Assembly: GCF_030063475.1 (NCBI RefSeq)
Contig: NZ_JASIRT010000014.1
Location: 39,759-103,758, forward strand
DNA: 64,000 bases
Direction: 5' to 3'
Source: Roseomonas sp. E05
GTDB taxonomy: Bacteria; Pseudomonadota; Alphaproteobacteria; Acetobacterales; Acetobacteraceae
The notes below the pieces were generated by a model that saw only the letters and a program-made list of their open reading frames with translations, was not told the origin of the DNA and did not search any database. A program made the translations under genes and the position numbers. Every line of letters begins with the position of its first letter. Positions within the stretch are counted from its first letter, which is position 1. Positions 9,114 to 17,953 of this stretch are shown here, piece by piece.

Positions 9114-9611
9114 ATGAGCGAGCAGACCACCGCCAATTCCCTGGCCGACCTGAAGACCCTGGTCGCCGGCACCCCGGCCGCCGGCGAGGCCGCCGCCGCG
9201 CCGCGCGAGCCGAAGCGGGACCAGTTCGGCCGCGCCTATGCCACCGGCCGCCGCAAGGACGCCGTCGCCCGCGTGTGGGTGAAGCCGGGCAAGGGCACTG
9301 TCGAGATCAACGGCAAGGCGGCCTCGAAGTATTTCGCCCGCCCCGTGCTGCGCATGCTGATCGCGCAGCCCTTCCTGGTGGCCGACCGCTACCAGCAGTT
9401 CGACGTGTACTGCACGGTGGCCGGCGGCGGCCTCTCCGGCCAGGCCGGCGCGGTGCGCCACGGCATCAGCCGCGCGCTGACCAACTTCGAGCCGGAGCTG
9501 CGCGGCATCCTGAAGAAGGCCGGCTTCCTGACGCGCGACCCCCGCGTCGTCGAGCGCAAGAAGTACGGCAAGGCGAAGGCCCGACGTTCCTTCCAGTTCA
9601 GCAAGCGCTGA
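9114..9611 (+). CDS. rpsI: 30S ribosomal protein S9
   Basis: A 165-residue S9 whose C-terminal tail reaches the P-site of the small subunit. The core begins about residue 38 ([18 protein letters not shown]) after an Ala-rich N-terminal extension of a kind seen in alphaproteobacteria. The [19 protein letters not shown] segment and the terminal RSFQFSKR tail are canonical. It is co-transcribed with rplM, starts after a GAAGA ribosome-binding site and is followed by a strong terminator. Confidence 0.97.
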   Translation: MSEQTTANSLADLKTLVAGTPAAGEAAAAPREPKRDQFGRAYATGRRKDAVARVWVKPGKGTVEINGKAASKYFARPVLRMLIAQPFLVADRYQQFDVYCTVAGGGLSGQAGAVRHGISRALTNFEPELRGILKKAGFLTRDPRVVERKKYGKAKARRSFQFSKR

Positions 9612-9658
9612 CGCTGGCGGGCCGGCGTCCGCGCCGGCCCTCAAGGGCTGTTCATCGG

Positions 9659-9690
9659 AAAGGGCGGGTCCGCAGGGACCCGCCCTTTCT
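9659..9690 (+). terminator. Rho-independent terminator of rplM-rpsI
   Basis: A perfect 13-bp stem (AAAGGGCGGGTCC with its complement) and 4-base GCAG loop ends in TTTCT. A second smaller hairpin (9619-9640, 9-bp stem) lies immediately after the rpsI stop. Confidence 0.85.
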
Positions 9691-9729
9691 GCTTTCCTGC
9701 TATCCCTACCGACCCTCAAGGAGAGCCAG

Positions 9730-10686
9730 ATGGCCAAGGGTGCAGTTCCCGCGATCTTCATCGACGGCGAGGCCGGAACCACCGGCTTAGGCATCCGCCA
9801 GCGCCTGGAGGCCCTGCCGGGCATCGCGCTGCGCTCCATCGACCCGGAGCGGCGCAAGGACCCCGAGGCCAAGCGCGCGCTGATGGCGGAGGTGGACCTC
9901 GTCGTGCTCTGCCTGCCCGACGCCGCCGCGAAGGAGAGCGCGGCCATGGCCATGGCGCTTGGCGCCGACGCTCCCAAGCTGCTGGACGCCTCCACCGCGC
10001 ACCGGGTGGACCCGGACTGGGTCTATGGCGTGCCCGAGCTGGCGCCGGACCAGGCGGCGAAGATCGCCGCGGCCCCCCGCGTGGCCAATCCGGGCTGCTA
10101 CCCGACCGGCGGCATCGCCCTGCTGCGCCCGCTGGTGGCCGCCGGGCTGATCCCGGCCGACTATCCCGTCACGGTGAACGCCGTCTCCGGCTATTCCGGC
10201 GGCGGCAAGGCGATGATCGAGGCCTATGACGCCCACACGGCGCCCAACTTCGAGCTCTATGGCCTCGGCCTGGAGCACAAGCACCTGCCGGAACTGCAGC
10301 TCTATTCCGGGCTGACGCGGCGGCCGATCTTCGTCCCCAGCGTCGGCAATTTCCGCCAGGGAATGCTGGTCTCCATCCCGCTGCACCTCGACACCCTGCC
10401 GGGCAAGCCCAGCCCCGCCGACCTGGAGGCGGCGCTCGCCGCCTATTACGAGGGCTCGGAATGGGTGAAGGTCGTGTCCGCGCCGGAGAACGGCAAGCTG
10501 GAGCCGGAGGCGCTGAACGACACCAATCTGCTGGAGCTGCGGGTCTTCGGGAACCCGAAGCGGCAGCAGGCGGTTCTGGTGGCGCGGCTGGACAATCTCG
10601 GCAAGGGCGCCTCCGGCGCGGCGGTGCAGAACATCGGGCTGATGCTCGGGCTGGCGTCGGCTGCGGCGAAGGCGCAGGCTGCCTGA
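9730..10686 (+). CDS. argC: N-acetyl-gamma-glutamyl-phosphate reductase
   Basis: Catalyses NADPH-dependent reduction of N-acetyl-glutamyl phosphate to the semialdehyde, the third step of arginine synthesis, in the cytoplasm. At 318 residues it is the short type-2 ArgC typical of many alphaproteobacteria. [13 protein letters not shown] is the nucleotide-binding start, and ANPGCYPTG holds the catalytic Cys123. [15 protein letters not shown] and [12 protein letters not shown] are also family motifs. The ATG follows AAGGAG at good spacing. No other arginine genes are in the window; the gene stands alone between two terminators. Confidence 0.96.
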   Translation: MAKGAVPAIFIDGEAGTTGLGIRQRLEALPGIALRSIDPERRKDPEAKRALMAEVDLVVLCLPDAAAKESAAMAMALGADAPKLLDASTAHRVDPDWVYGVPELAPDQAAKIAAAPRVANPGCYPTGGIALLRPLVAAGLIPADYPVTVNAVSGYSGGGKAMIEAYDAHTAPNFELYGLGLEHKHLPELQLYSGLTRRPIFVPSVGNFRQGMLVSIPLHLDTLPGKPSPADLEAALAAYYEGSEWVKVVSAPENGKLEPEALNDTNLLELRVFGNPKRQQAVLVARLDNLGKGASGAAVQNIGLMLGLASAAAKAQAA

Positions 10687-10740
10687 GGAGCGGCGGGGCA
10701 GGGCATCCTGCCCCCCGCGACCGCCTGGAGAAGCAACCGG

Positions 10741-10765
10741 ACGGGGCGCCTGCGCGCCCCGTTTC
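10741..10765 (+). terminator. Probable terminator after argC
   Basis: A 9-bp stem ACGGGGCGC / GCGCCCCGT with a CTGC loop followed by TTTCG. A second GC-rich hairpin lies just upstream (about 10692-10718). Confidence 0.6.
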
Positions 10766-10787
10766 GCTGGGAGGAAGCCGAACCACG

Positions 10788-11312
10788 ATGAGCCCGCTCT
10801 ACCCCTTCGAAGGCCGCCTGCCGGCCATTGATCCAACCGCCTTCGTGGCCCCCAGCGCGGCCGTCATCGGCGATGTCGAGCTCGGTGCCGATGCCAGCGT
10901 CTGGTACCATTGCGTTCTGCGCGGCGACACCAACTTCATCCGCGTCGGGCCTCGCAGCAACATCCAGGACGGCACCATCGTGCACGTGAATGCCGGCCGC
11001 GAGCCCGCCATCATCGGCGCCGACGTCACCATCGGCCATGCCTGCATCATCCATGCCTGCACGCTGAAGGACCGCGCCTTCGTCGGCATGGGCGCCACGG
11101 TGCTGGACGGCGCGGTGATCGAGGAAGGCGGCATGCTCGGCGCCGGCGGCCTGCTCGCCCCGGGCAAGGTGATCGGCCCGAACGAGCTCTGGCTCGGCTC
11201 GCCCGCACGGAAGGTGCGGGTGATGGATGCCGAGGAACGGATGCGGTGGGACCGGACAGCGGCCCACTATGTCGAGCTTGCCAAGCGGCACCGAACCTCG
11301 CTGGCGGAGTAG
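10788..11312 (+). CDS. Gamma-class carbonic anhydrase family protein
   Basis: A 174-residue left-handed beta-helix protein of the gamma carbonic anhydrase / YrdA-CaiE family, which forms trimers with zinc bound between subunits. Hexapeptide-like repeats run through most of it. The family pattern RGD...NIQDGTIVHV, then IGHACIIHAC, supplies the three candidate zinc-ligand histidines. Bacterial members range from active carbonic anhydrases to proteins of unknown catalysis, so activity is not assured. The next gene starts six bases after its stop, suggesting co-transcription with the lipoprotein. Confidence 0.9.
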   Translation: MSPLYPFEGRLPAIDPTAFVAPSAAVIGDVELGADASVWYHCVLRGDTNFIRVGPRSNIQDGTIVHVNAGREPAIIGADVTIGHACIIHACTLKDRAFVGMGATVLDGAVIEEGGMLGAGGLLAPGKVIGPNELWLGSPARKVRVMDAEERMRWDRTAAHYVELAKRHRTSLAE

Positions 11313-11317
11313 GGTGG

Positions 11318-11872
11318 ATGCGGCGCGGTGCAATTTTCGCGGGACTGTTCCTGGCGCTGGCCGGCTGCGCCACGCCGGTGCCGCCCCTCAGGCTGCCGGC
11401 GGCGGCGGTCGGCCAGGCGCAGGATCCGCTGGAGGCGGCCTTGCGTGGCGCAGCGGCCGCTTTCGCCTCGCCGGGCAGCCTGCGCGGCCAGCCCGCGCGG
11501 GCCGCACTCGCCGTCGCGCAGCTGGAATTCCTCGCCGTGGAGATCCCCGCCGGGCGCAGCTCGCGCGAGTTCGGTTCGCTTGCCGCCCCTGGCCTGCAGG
11601 CGGCACGCTATGAGGTGCGCGGCACGCTCGGAATCCCCTCCGACGCGCCGCCCCAGGCGGTGATCAACGCGCTCACTGCCGCCGCCGCGGCCCCTGGCGC
11701 GGAGGCCGCGGCGGCGCAACTCCCGCCCGCCCTGTTCCCGGCCGGCGGTGCCGAGACCTGGCGCCGGCTCGCCACCTTGCCGCGCCTTCCCCAGGCCAAT
11801 GCGGCCACCCAGAGGGCACTGCGCCAATGGGAGTTCGGCCCGCCGCAGGAGCTGATCGACCTGGGCGTCTGA
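11318..11872 (+). CDS. Predicted lipoprotein, paralogue of 12068-12661
   Basis: I do not recognise this family. The 184-residue product has a lipoprotein signal (MRRGAIFAGLFLALAGC; lipobox LAGC with Cys17). The mature part is Ala-rich and helical. It shares several segments in the same order with the lipoprotein at 12068-12661: an Ala-rich helix, then ARAALAVAQLEFLAVEI, then ALFPAGGAETWRRLA near the C-terminus. It is probably anchored in the outer membrane or faces the periplasm. It starts six bases after the carbonic anhydrase stop and is followed by a terminator. Confidence 0.75.
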   Translation: MRRGAIFAGLFLALAGCATPVPPLRLPAAAVGQAQDPLEAALRGAAAAFASPGSLRGQPARAALAVAQLEFLAVEIPAGRSSREFGSLAAPGLQAARYEVRGTLGIPSDAPPQAVINALTAAAAAPGAEAAAAQLPPALFPAGGAETWRRLATLPRLPQANAATQRALRQWEFGPPQELIDLGV

Positions 11873-11885
11873 GGGCGCGGCGGGC

Positions 11886-11935
11886 GCTGGCGGCAGGCCC
11901 GGCGGCGCCCTGGCGCGCGCCGCCAGCCGGTTTCT
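11886..11935 (+). terminator. Probable terminator after first lipoprotein gene
   Basis: A 9-bp stem GCTGGCGGC / GCCGCCAGC with a long GC-rich internal region, followed by TTTCTTCT. Confidence 0.5.
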
Positions 11936-12067
11936 TCTGCGCTGCGCCAGGCTGCCGGTGGAAGCCGGCCGCAGCAGCCGGGCCGGGAACCCGCCATGGC
12001 GGGGCGCCGCCTTTTGCGTGCCGGCCGGACTGGGTCATCCTGCCGGCCAACTTCGCCGGAGCCCGCC

Positions 12068-12661
12068 ATGCGCCGATTCGCCTTTTCCCTCCTGCCTCTG
12101 CTGCTTGCCACCGCAGCACTTCCGGGCTGCGCGGAGATGCGTACGCCGCGCCCCGTCTTCGACGTGCCGCTGGACCTGATGCCCGACGCCACCGATCCGG
12201 TGCGGAGCGCCGTGGACATGGCCGCGGCCGATTTCGCCGACCAGGGCGCGGCCCTTGCCGGCCGCCCCGTGCGCACCGCGCGCGCCGCCGCGCGGCTGGA
12301 GTTCCTGACCGAGATCCTTGCCACCGATCCACGCTATGCCGCGCTGCCGCCGGGAATGATCCTGGCCCTGCGCGGCGCTGCCGGGGAGGTCCGCCGGGCG
12401 ATCGGCCTGTCCGAGACCACGCCGCCGGAGCAGGCCGTCACGCTCCTCGCCGGCGCCGCGCGGGCGCTGGAGGCCGGGCGCCGCCCGCCGCTGCCCGAGG
12501 CGGTCTTCCCGGCCGGCCCCGAAATCACGCTGCGTCGGCTGAACGAGCCGGGGCCGCTGCCCGAGGCCGCCATCGCCACGGGCCGGCTGCAGGAGACGGT
12601 CGCGGCGCTGGACACGGCCGCGGGGTGGAGCATGAATCCCGGCACGGTGCCCGCCCGGTAA
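12068..12661 (+). CDS. Predicted lipoprotein, paralogue of 11318-11872
   Basis: A 197-residue protein with a clear lipoprotein signal (MRRFAFSLLPLLLATAALPGC; lipobox ending at Cys21). Function is unknown. It matches the preceding lipoprotein in overall layout: an Ala-rich helix with a RLEFLTEIL segment, a stretch ending in AGAARALEAGRRPPLP, and AVFPAGPEITLRRLNEPGPLP near the C-terminus. The two genes are probably an old tandem duplication. A hairpin at 12673-12695 follows. The ATG at 12068 is the only start that includes a normal signal peptide. Confidence 0.75.
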   Translation: MRRFAFSLLPLLLATAALPGCAEMRTPRPVFDVPLDLMPDATDPVRSAVDMAAADFADQGAALAGRPVRTARAAARLEFLTEILATDPRYAALPPGMILALRGAAGEVRRAIGLSETTPPEQAVTLLAGAARALEAGRRPPLPEAVFPAGPEITLRRLNEPGPLPEAAIATGRLQETVAALDTAAGWSMNPGTVPAR

Positions 12662-12672
12662 GCAGAGAATGG

Positions 12673-12695
12673 GGCGCCCCGGGAAGCGGGGCGCC
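12673..12695 (+). terminator. GC-rich hairpin after second lipoprotein gene
   Basis: A perfect 9-bp stem GGCGCCCCG / CGGGGCGCC with a 5-base loop; no T-run follows, so termination may be weak. Confidence 0.45.
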
Positions 12696-12772
12696 TGCTC
12701 GGCTCTTCTGCGCGTGAGCAGGATGTGCAGAATGCGCGCCTTCACGTTGAACCAAAAAGCTGGGAGAAGACC

Positions 12773-14362
12773 ATGCAACGACGCAGTTTCCTGGCGGGAA
12801 CGGCAGGGCTGGCCGCCGCGGCCCATCTCGCCCGCCCTGCGCTGGCCCAGGGCGACGGCCAGCGGGTCCTGCGCTTCATCCCGCAGGCGGATGTCAGCAT
12901 CCTCGATCCGCTGAACACCACCGCCTACCCCACGCGCAACCACGGCCACATGTGCTGGGACACGCTCTACGGCATCGATGCCGATTCCCGCCCGCATCCG
13001 CAGCTCGCCGAGGGGCATGTGGTGGAGGACGACGGCAAGCGCTGGACCTTCACCCTGCGCGAGGGCCCGACCTTCCACGACGGCGAGAAGATCCGCGCGC
13101 AGGATGCGGTCGCCTCGATCAAGCGCTGGATGCTGCGCGACACGCACGGCCAGACGCTCGCCAGCCGGCTGGACGAGATCCGCGTGCTCGACGACCGCCG
13201 CTTCGAGATGCGCCTGAACAAGCCCTTCGGCCCGATGCTCGACGCACTGGCCAAGGCCTCCTCCTATCCGTGCTTCGTCTATCCCGAGCGCTTCGCCAAC
13301 CAGGACCCCGCCCGCGGCTTCACCGAGGTGGTGGGTTCCGGCCCCTACCGCTTCGTGGCGGATGAGCGGATCTCGGGCAGCCAGCTCGTCTACCGGAAGT
13401 TCGAGAAGTACATGCCGGCCGGCGGCCCGGTCAGCCTGATCGCCGGGCCGAAGATCGCGAATTTCGAGCGGATGGAGTGGAAGATCATCCCCGATCCCGC
13501 CACCGCCGCCGCGGCGCTGCAGTCGGGTGAGGTGGACTGGTGGGAGCAGGTGGCGCCCGACCTGCGCCCGCTGCTGAAGGGAACCCGCAACATCACCGTG
13601 GACCGGCTCGACCAGGGCGGCACGGTGGCCATGCTGCGGCCGAACCACCTGAACCCGCCCTTCGACAACCCGGCCATCCGCCGCGCCCTGCTGCCGGCGA
13701 TCCGGCAGGCGGATTTCATGACCGCCATCATGGGCGACAACCGCGACCTCTGGCGCGACGGCATCGGCTGCTTCCCCGAGGGCAGTCCGCTGGCCTCCGA
13801 CGCGGGAATGGAGGCGCTGACCTCGCCGCGCGACCTTGAGGCTGCGAAGCGGGCGCTCAAGGAGGCGGGCTACAAGGGCGAGAAGATCGTCATGCTCCAC
13901 CCGACGGATGTGGTGAACAACAACAACCTCACCGCCGTCGCCACCGACATGCTGCAGAAGACCGGCATGAACGTGGAGAGCGTCACCTCGGACTGGGGCA
14001 CGGTGCTGCAGCGCCGCGCCAACAAGAACCCGGTGGACCAGGGCGGCTGGAGCGCGCTGATCGTGCTGTTCGGCGGCATGGACCTGGCCAACCCGGGCGG
14101 CCATCCGCTGCTGCGCGCCAATGGCAAGGATGCCTGGTTCGGCTGGCCCACGGCGCCGAAGCTGGAGGAGCTGCGCACCGCCTGGTTCGACGCGCCGGAC
14201 CTCGACGCGCAGAAGCGCATCGGGCGGCAGATCCAGGAGCAGTTCTTCCTCGATCTGCCCTTCTATCCGCTCGGCCAGTATCTCATCGACAGCGCCTGGC
14301 GCAGCAATCTCGTCGGCCAGCGCAAGGGCATGACGCTGCCGATCAACGTGAAGCGCGCCTGA
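12773..14362 (+). CDS. ABC transporter substrate-binding protein, family 5
   Basis: A 529-residue periplasmic solute-binding protein of the peptide/nickel family. The Tat-like signal is MQRRSFLAGTAGLAAAAH and ends near ALAQ. Family motifs include LRFIPQADVSILDP, TLREGPTFHDGEKI and a SGPYRFVADERI region. It starts at an ATG 9 bases after GGGAGAAG. It is a close homologue of the protein at 1-1563, yet the two are 11 kb apart. No permease or ATPase gene is adjacent, so it is an orphan binding protein that must share a permease encoded elsewhere. The ligand is unknown. Confidence 0.92.
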   Translation: MQRRSFLAGTAGLAAAAHLARPALAQGDGQRVLRFIPQADVSILDPLNTTAYPTRNHGHMCWDTLYGIDADSRPHPQLAEGHVVEDDGKRWTFTLREGPTFHDGEKIRAQDAVASIKRWMLRDTHGQTLASRLDEIRVLDDRRFEMRLNKPFGPMLDALAKASSYPCFVYPERFANQDPARGFTEVVGSGPYRFVADERISGSQLVYRKFEKYMPAGGPVSLIAGPKIANFERMEWKIIPDPATAAAALQSGEVDWWEQVAPDLRPLLKGTRNITVDRLDQGGTVAMLRPNHLNPPFDNPAIRRALLPAIRQADFMTAIMGDNRDLWRDGIGCFPEGSPLASDAGMEALTSPRDLEAAKRALKEAGYKGEKIVMLHPTDVVNNNNLTAVATDMLQKTGMNVESVTSDWGTVLQRRANKNPVDQGGWSALIVLFGGMDLANPGGHPLLRANGKDAWFGWPTAPKLEELRTAWFDAPDLDAQKRIGRQIQEQFFLDLPFYPLGQYLIDSAWRSNLVGQRKGMTLPINVKRA

Positions 14363-14368
14363 GGCGGC

Positions 14369-14403
14369 GCGAGGCCGGGGAAGGGCGCTTCCCCCGGCCT
14401 CGC
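14369..14403. terminator. Bidirectional terminator hairpin
   Basis: A perfect 12-bp stem GCGAGGCCGGGG / CCCCGGCCTCGC with an 11-base loop lies between the convergent binding-protein and pdxY genes. Confidence 0.6.
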
Positions 14404-14422
14404 CCCTGCGTCCGGCGGGCGC

Positions 14423-15283
14423 TCAGCAGGCTTCCGGCAGGAAGACCCGGCTGGGCGCCACGAACTCCTCCTGCGCCGCGACCGTCAGGATCTCGCGCGA
14501 GGCGGCCTCCGAGGTGCGGCGCAGCAGGCCGTAGATGGAGGAGGCGGCCGCCCCCAGCGCCGCGCCGGCCTGCCCGGTCTTCAGCCGGTGGAACAGGAAC
14601 AGCGCGGCGATGGCATCGCCCGCGCCGTTCACCGAAAGGGGCAGCATCGGCGTGCGGATGCGGTGGAAGCTGCCGCCCTCGGCCGCCAGCATCTCGATCT
14701 GGTCCTCCGGCGTCTCGGCCACGCGCAGCGAGGTGACCAGAACGCAGCGCGGCCCGCCCGGCGCCATCGTGGCCTGCACCATCACCGCCGCCGCCTTGGC
14801 CTCCTCCAGCGTGGTCACGGGGCGGCCGGTGAGCCATTCCAGCTCGAACTGGTTCGGCGTGATGATGTCGGCCGCCGGCACCGCGCGGTCGCGCATGAAT
14901 TCCGGGATGCCGGGACGGACGAAGATGCCGCGCCCGACATCGCCGATCACCGGATCGCAGCAGTAGAGCGCGCCGTGCCGCGCGGCCTTCACCCGCGCAG
15001 CGGCGCCCAGGATCGCCTCGCCGATGGCGGCATCGCCCATGTAGCCGGAGAGCACGGCGTCGCAGCGGGGCAGGGCGCCGCGATCCTCGATGCCCTGCAC
15101 CAGGTCCTGCACCAGCTCGGCCCCGAAGACCTGGCCGCGCCAGGTGCCATAGCCCGTGTGATTGGAGAACTGCACGGTGTTCACCGCCCAGACCTCGGCG
15201 CCCAGCCGCTGCAGCGGGAACATGGCCGAGGCATTGCCGACATGACCGTAGGCGACCCAGGACTGGATGGAGAGGATGTTCAT
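14423..15283 (-). CDS. pdxY: Pyridoxal kinase
   Basis: A 286-residue ribokinase-superfamily enzyme that phosphorylates pyridoxal (and possibly pyridoxine) in the B6 salvage pathway. The N-terminus [17 protein letters not shown] is diagnostic of PdxY/PdxK. Also present are [33 protein letters not shown] and the anion-hole/catalytic motif [11 protein letters not shown] with the catalytic Asp. The ATG at 15283 follows GCGGAG. It stands alone, convergent with the binding-protein gene, and is preceded by about 550 bases without a gene. Confidence 0.94.
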   Translation of the reverse strand: MNILSIQSWVAYGHVGNASAMFPLQRLGAEVWAVNTVQFSNHTGYGTWRGQVFGAELVQDLVQGIEDRGALPRCDAVLSGYMGDAAIGEAILGAAARVKAARHGALYCCDPVIGDVGRGIFVRPGIPEFMRDRAVPAADIITPNQFELEWLTGRPVTTLEEAKAAAVMVQATMAPGGPRCVLVTSLRVAETPEDQIEMLAAEGGSFHRIRTPMLPLSVNGAGDAIAALFLFHRLKTGQAGAALGAAASSIYGLLRRTSEAASREILTVAAQEEFVAPSRVFLPEAC

Positions 15284-15841
15284 GCGGACTCCGCTGGCTG
15301 CCAGGAGCGCGGAGACTAGGCCAGCGCGGCGCCGGGCGAAATCGCCCGGGGCTCGCCGGCTCCCAATTCCGTGATGCGCGGGATCTCGTTGAACCACCGA
15401 AAGATGTTGTGGCTTTCTGTGTGCAACCCTACCGTAATGAAAAGCCACAGGCCGGGAGAAAAGGTGGCATGCGGAATGACTTGCGGATGTGAAGGCGCTA
15501 CTACAGAACGCCTCGTTCGGCCCTGTAGAGAATTCGGCTGTTCTTATGGGGGTGGCCCTCGTCTGCACACCTCTGTAGATGCGCTCCGCCTTCCCGGGAG
15601 AGATCAGCCCGGCAAACACGGAACGGCCTCCTGTGGTCGCTTTCGGCTGAAGGCCTCCCGCCTGCCCCCGGTCCAGCGCCTCGGGGGAGGCCGCCGAGCG
15701 CCGGCCCTGCGCCGTGCCGGCCTGCCTTCCGGCCCTGTCGCAAAGCCATCGCGGCTGCCCGGACGTGCAACGCCCCTTTCCCGCCCCCGCCCCCGCCCCT
15801 TTCAGGGCCGGTGACGGGACGAACCGGACGGTAGCCCGATT
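15284..15841. other. Gene-poor interval with inverted repeats
   Basis: No convincing gene. The middle (about 15380-15600) is less GC-rich than its surroundings. It contains a perfect 9-bp inverted repeat TGTGGCTTT (15408-15416) / AAAGCCACA (15441-15449) with a 24-base loop. A 6-bp inverted repeat CTACAG / CTGTAG (15501-15528) follows, and CTGTAGA recurs at 15573. These could be a structured small RNA or regulator sites for pdxY or the 15842 gene. Nothing else is recognisable. Confidence 0.4.
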
Positions 15842-17920
15842 ATGAGCTTTTCGCCTCGCATGCCCCCGCAGCATGGCCGCCCGGAAGGGGATGGAACCAT
15901 CCGCCCCGATGATGCCGCACCGCCGGTCTCCCCGGCGCGCCCGCACTGGGCGAAACCGCTTCTCATCGGCAGCCTGGCCTCGCTGACTGCCATGGGCTGG
16001 GCAGGCTTCATCTATTTACCGGTCCTGCTGGGGGATACTGCCGGCGTGCCGGCCCCGCAGGGGCTTGCCGCGCCGGCGGGGCCGCGGGCAGAGCCTTCGG
16101 CACCCGGCGCGATGGCCGCCCAAGCCGCCAGCGCGCCGGAGGAGACAAAGCCGAACAAGGTCGAAGCCCTTCAGGCCGAGATCGCCGAGCTTCTCGCACA
16201 GGCCGACCGGATCGACACCGTGCTGACGCGGCTCCAGGCCGCTGCCGAGCCGCCGGCGGAGCAGGCCGGGGAGGAAGGCAGCCCCTCCCTGGCCGAGGCG
16301 GAGGATCTCCTGCTCCAGGCCTCCTCGCTCGCCGCCGGAATTCCGCCGCCTCCGCCGCCGGGTCCCGAGGCCGCGCCAGATCTTTCTCCGCCCCCGCCAG
16401 CCGTCGCGCCCGGAGCGGAGCGCCTCCCCTTGCGGCTTGCCCTGGTCCACATGCCCGAGGCTGTGCCTCCCCAAGAGCGCATCAGCAGCGACGGCGCCGT
16501 GTTGCTGGGCGTGGTTGCCGAGCCGCTTCCTCCGGTCACCGGCATCGTGCTCGCGGAGCAGCCGGCCTCGGCCCCTCCGCCCGAGGCGCCGCTGGCGGTC
16601 ATGGAAGCGCAGGCGCCCATTCCGGCCCCTGATGCCGCAGCCTCGCCGGCCGAGCCACAGGGCGGGCAGGAGCAGGGGGCGCCGGACGCGGCCTCCGGCG
16701 CCCCTGCAGCGGAATCCGGCCCGCCGGCCCGGCCGGAGAGCCCGGCTGATGTCACCGCAGTGCAGGACGCCGCAGCGCAGGATGAGGCGCCCGCTCCAGG
16801 TCCGCCAGTCACGGCCGAAGCATCCGCCGCTACGGCGTCCCCTGATCCGAAGACGCCGCCGGCCGCCACGGCGGAAGCGGGCGGCGACCGCGCGGGCACG
16901 GCTGAAGCGCCGGCGGCCAAGGCGGCCGCCCGGGACGATGCCGCAGCCGCGCCTCCTGTGGCGCTGCGCCCCGCGCCGCCCGCATCGGGGCGGAACACCC
17001 AGATGCCCGTGGCGGTGCCGGAGCCCGCGCCCGCCCCGCCGGAGAAGGCCGAGCCGCCGCTCTCACGCGCGGCGCTGGCGGCGCTCCTGCGGCGCGCCGA
17101 GGAAAAGCTCGCCCTGGGCGACCTGGCCGCCGCCCGGGCGCTTTACCGGGAGGCGGCACAGGGCGGCAGCAGCCGGGCCGCGGCGGCGCTGGGCCGCACC
17201 TACGAGGAAGACTTCCTGCGCGGCATCGGGGCGACGGGCGTTGAGGCCGACTCCCTGCTTGCCGCGATCTGGGCGCGCCGGGCGGAGGTGCTGGCCGCAT
17301 CGGAGCCGCAGCCATCCGCCGCTCCGCCAGCGCCGGGCGGCGCAGCACCGCCGCAAGCCGCTGCCGCACCGCCGGGTCAGCCGGCCTCCTCCGAGCCGGC
17401 CACGCCGGCGCGGCCGCAAGCCGAGGCCGCGCCGCCGCCCCAACCCGCGCCTTCCGAGGCAGCCCCCGCCGCGCCGCCGCAATCCGCGGCCGCCTCGCCA
17501 CGGCAGCCGGCGCCTCCCGAGCCGGCCGCATCCTCGCGCCCGCAGGTGGCGGTGGCTCCGCCAGGCGCCGAATCGCCCGCGCCCGCGGAGCCACCCGCCG
17601 CCAGGGGCCAGGCCGCTCAGCCGCGCTCCGCCCCCGCGGTCGCGCCGGAGGAGCTGGAAGCGGTGATCCGCCGCGCGGACGCAATGCTCGCCCTGCGCGA
17701 CATTTCCGCCGCCCGGCTGCTCTACGCCTATGCGGCCGAGGCCGGCAGCGGCCGCGCCGCCGCGGCCCTGGGCCGCACCTATGACCCGGGCTTCCTGGAA
17801 GGGATCGGCGCGCGGGGCATCCGCCCCGACCCCGCCCAGGCCGCGCACTGGTACCGGCGGGCAATCTCCCTCGGTGAGGCGCAGGCCGCCACTGCGCTCT
17901 CCCGGCTGGAGCGGCGCTGA
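15842..17920 (+). CDS. Proline/alanine-rich anchored protein with two Sel1-like modules
   Basis: A 692-residue protein of unknown function. A cytoplasmic Pro-rich leader is followed by one transmembrane helix (about residues 42-62) and a short coiled-coil-like segment ([19 protein letters not shown]). Next come about 250 residues of Pro/Ala/Glu-rich low-complexity sequence. Two copies of a Sel1-like helical module are separated by another Pro/Ala linker: [20 protein letters not shown]...[12 protein letters not shown] (about 410-470) and [18 protein letters not shown]...[12 protein letters not shown] (about 605-665). The second continues into a full [15 protein letters not shown] repeat. Sel1 modules usually mediate protein contacts, so a scaffold across the periplasm is plausible. 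The TAXI binding-protein gene follows within 35 bp and may be co-transcribed. Confidence 0.75.
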   Translation: MSFSPRMPPQHGRPEGDGTIRPDDAAPPVSPARPHWAKPLLIGSLASLTAMGWAGFIYLPVLLGDTAGVPAPQGLAAPAGPRAEPSAPGAMAAQAASAPEETKPNKVEALQAEIAELLAQADRIDTVLTRLQAAAEPPAEQAGEEGSPSLAEAEDLLLQASSLAAGIPPPPPPGPEAAPDLSPPPPAVAPGAERLPLRLALVHMPEAVPPQERISSDGAVLLGVVAEPLPPVTGIVLAEQPASAPPPEAPLAVMEAQAPIPAPDAAASPAEPQGGQEQGAPDAASGAPAAESGPPARPESPADVTAVQDAAAQDEAPAPGPPVTAEASAATASPDPKTPPAATAEAGGDRAGTAEAPAAKAAARDDAAAAPPVALRPAPPASGRNTQMPVAVPEPAPAPPEKAEPPLSRAALAALLRRAEEKLALGDLAAARALYREAAQGGSSRAAAALGRTYEEDFLRGIGATGVEADSLLAAIWARRAEVLAASEPQPSAAPPAPGGAAPPQAAAAPPGQPASSEPATPARPQAEAAPPPQPAPSEAAPAAPPQSAAASPRQPAPPEPAASSRPQVAVAPPGAESPAPAEPPAARGQAAQPRSAPAVAPEELEAVIRRADAMLALRDISAARLLYAYAAEAGSGRAAAALGRTYDPGFLEGIGARGIRPDPAQAAHWYRRAISLGEAQAATALSRLERR

Positions 17921-17953
17921 GCGGCAAGGCATCGCATGGAGGAGGGGACAAGG

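Noticed and set aside
15371..15814. A 147-codon plus-strand frame upstream of the Sel1-like protein
   Set aside because: No ribosome-binding site, no recognisable motif, and codon use unlike neighbouring genes; it covers the AT-richer repeat region.
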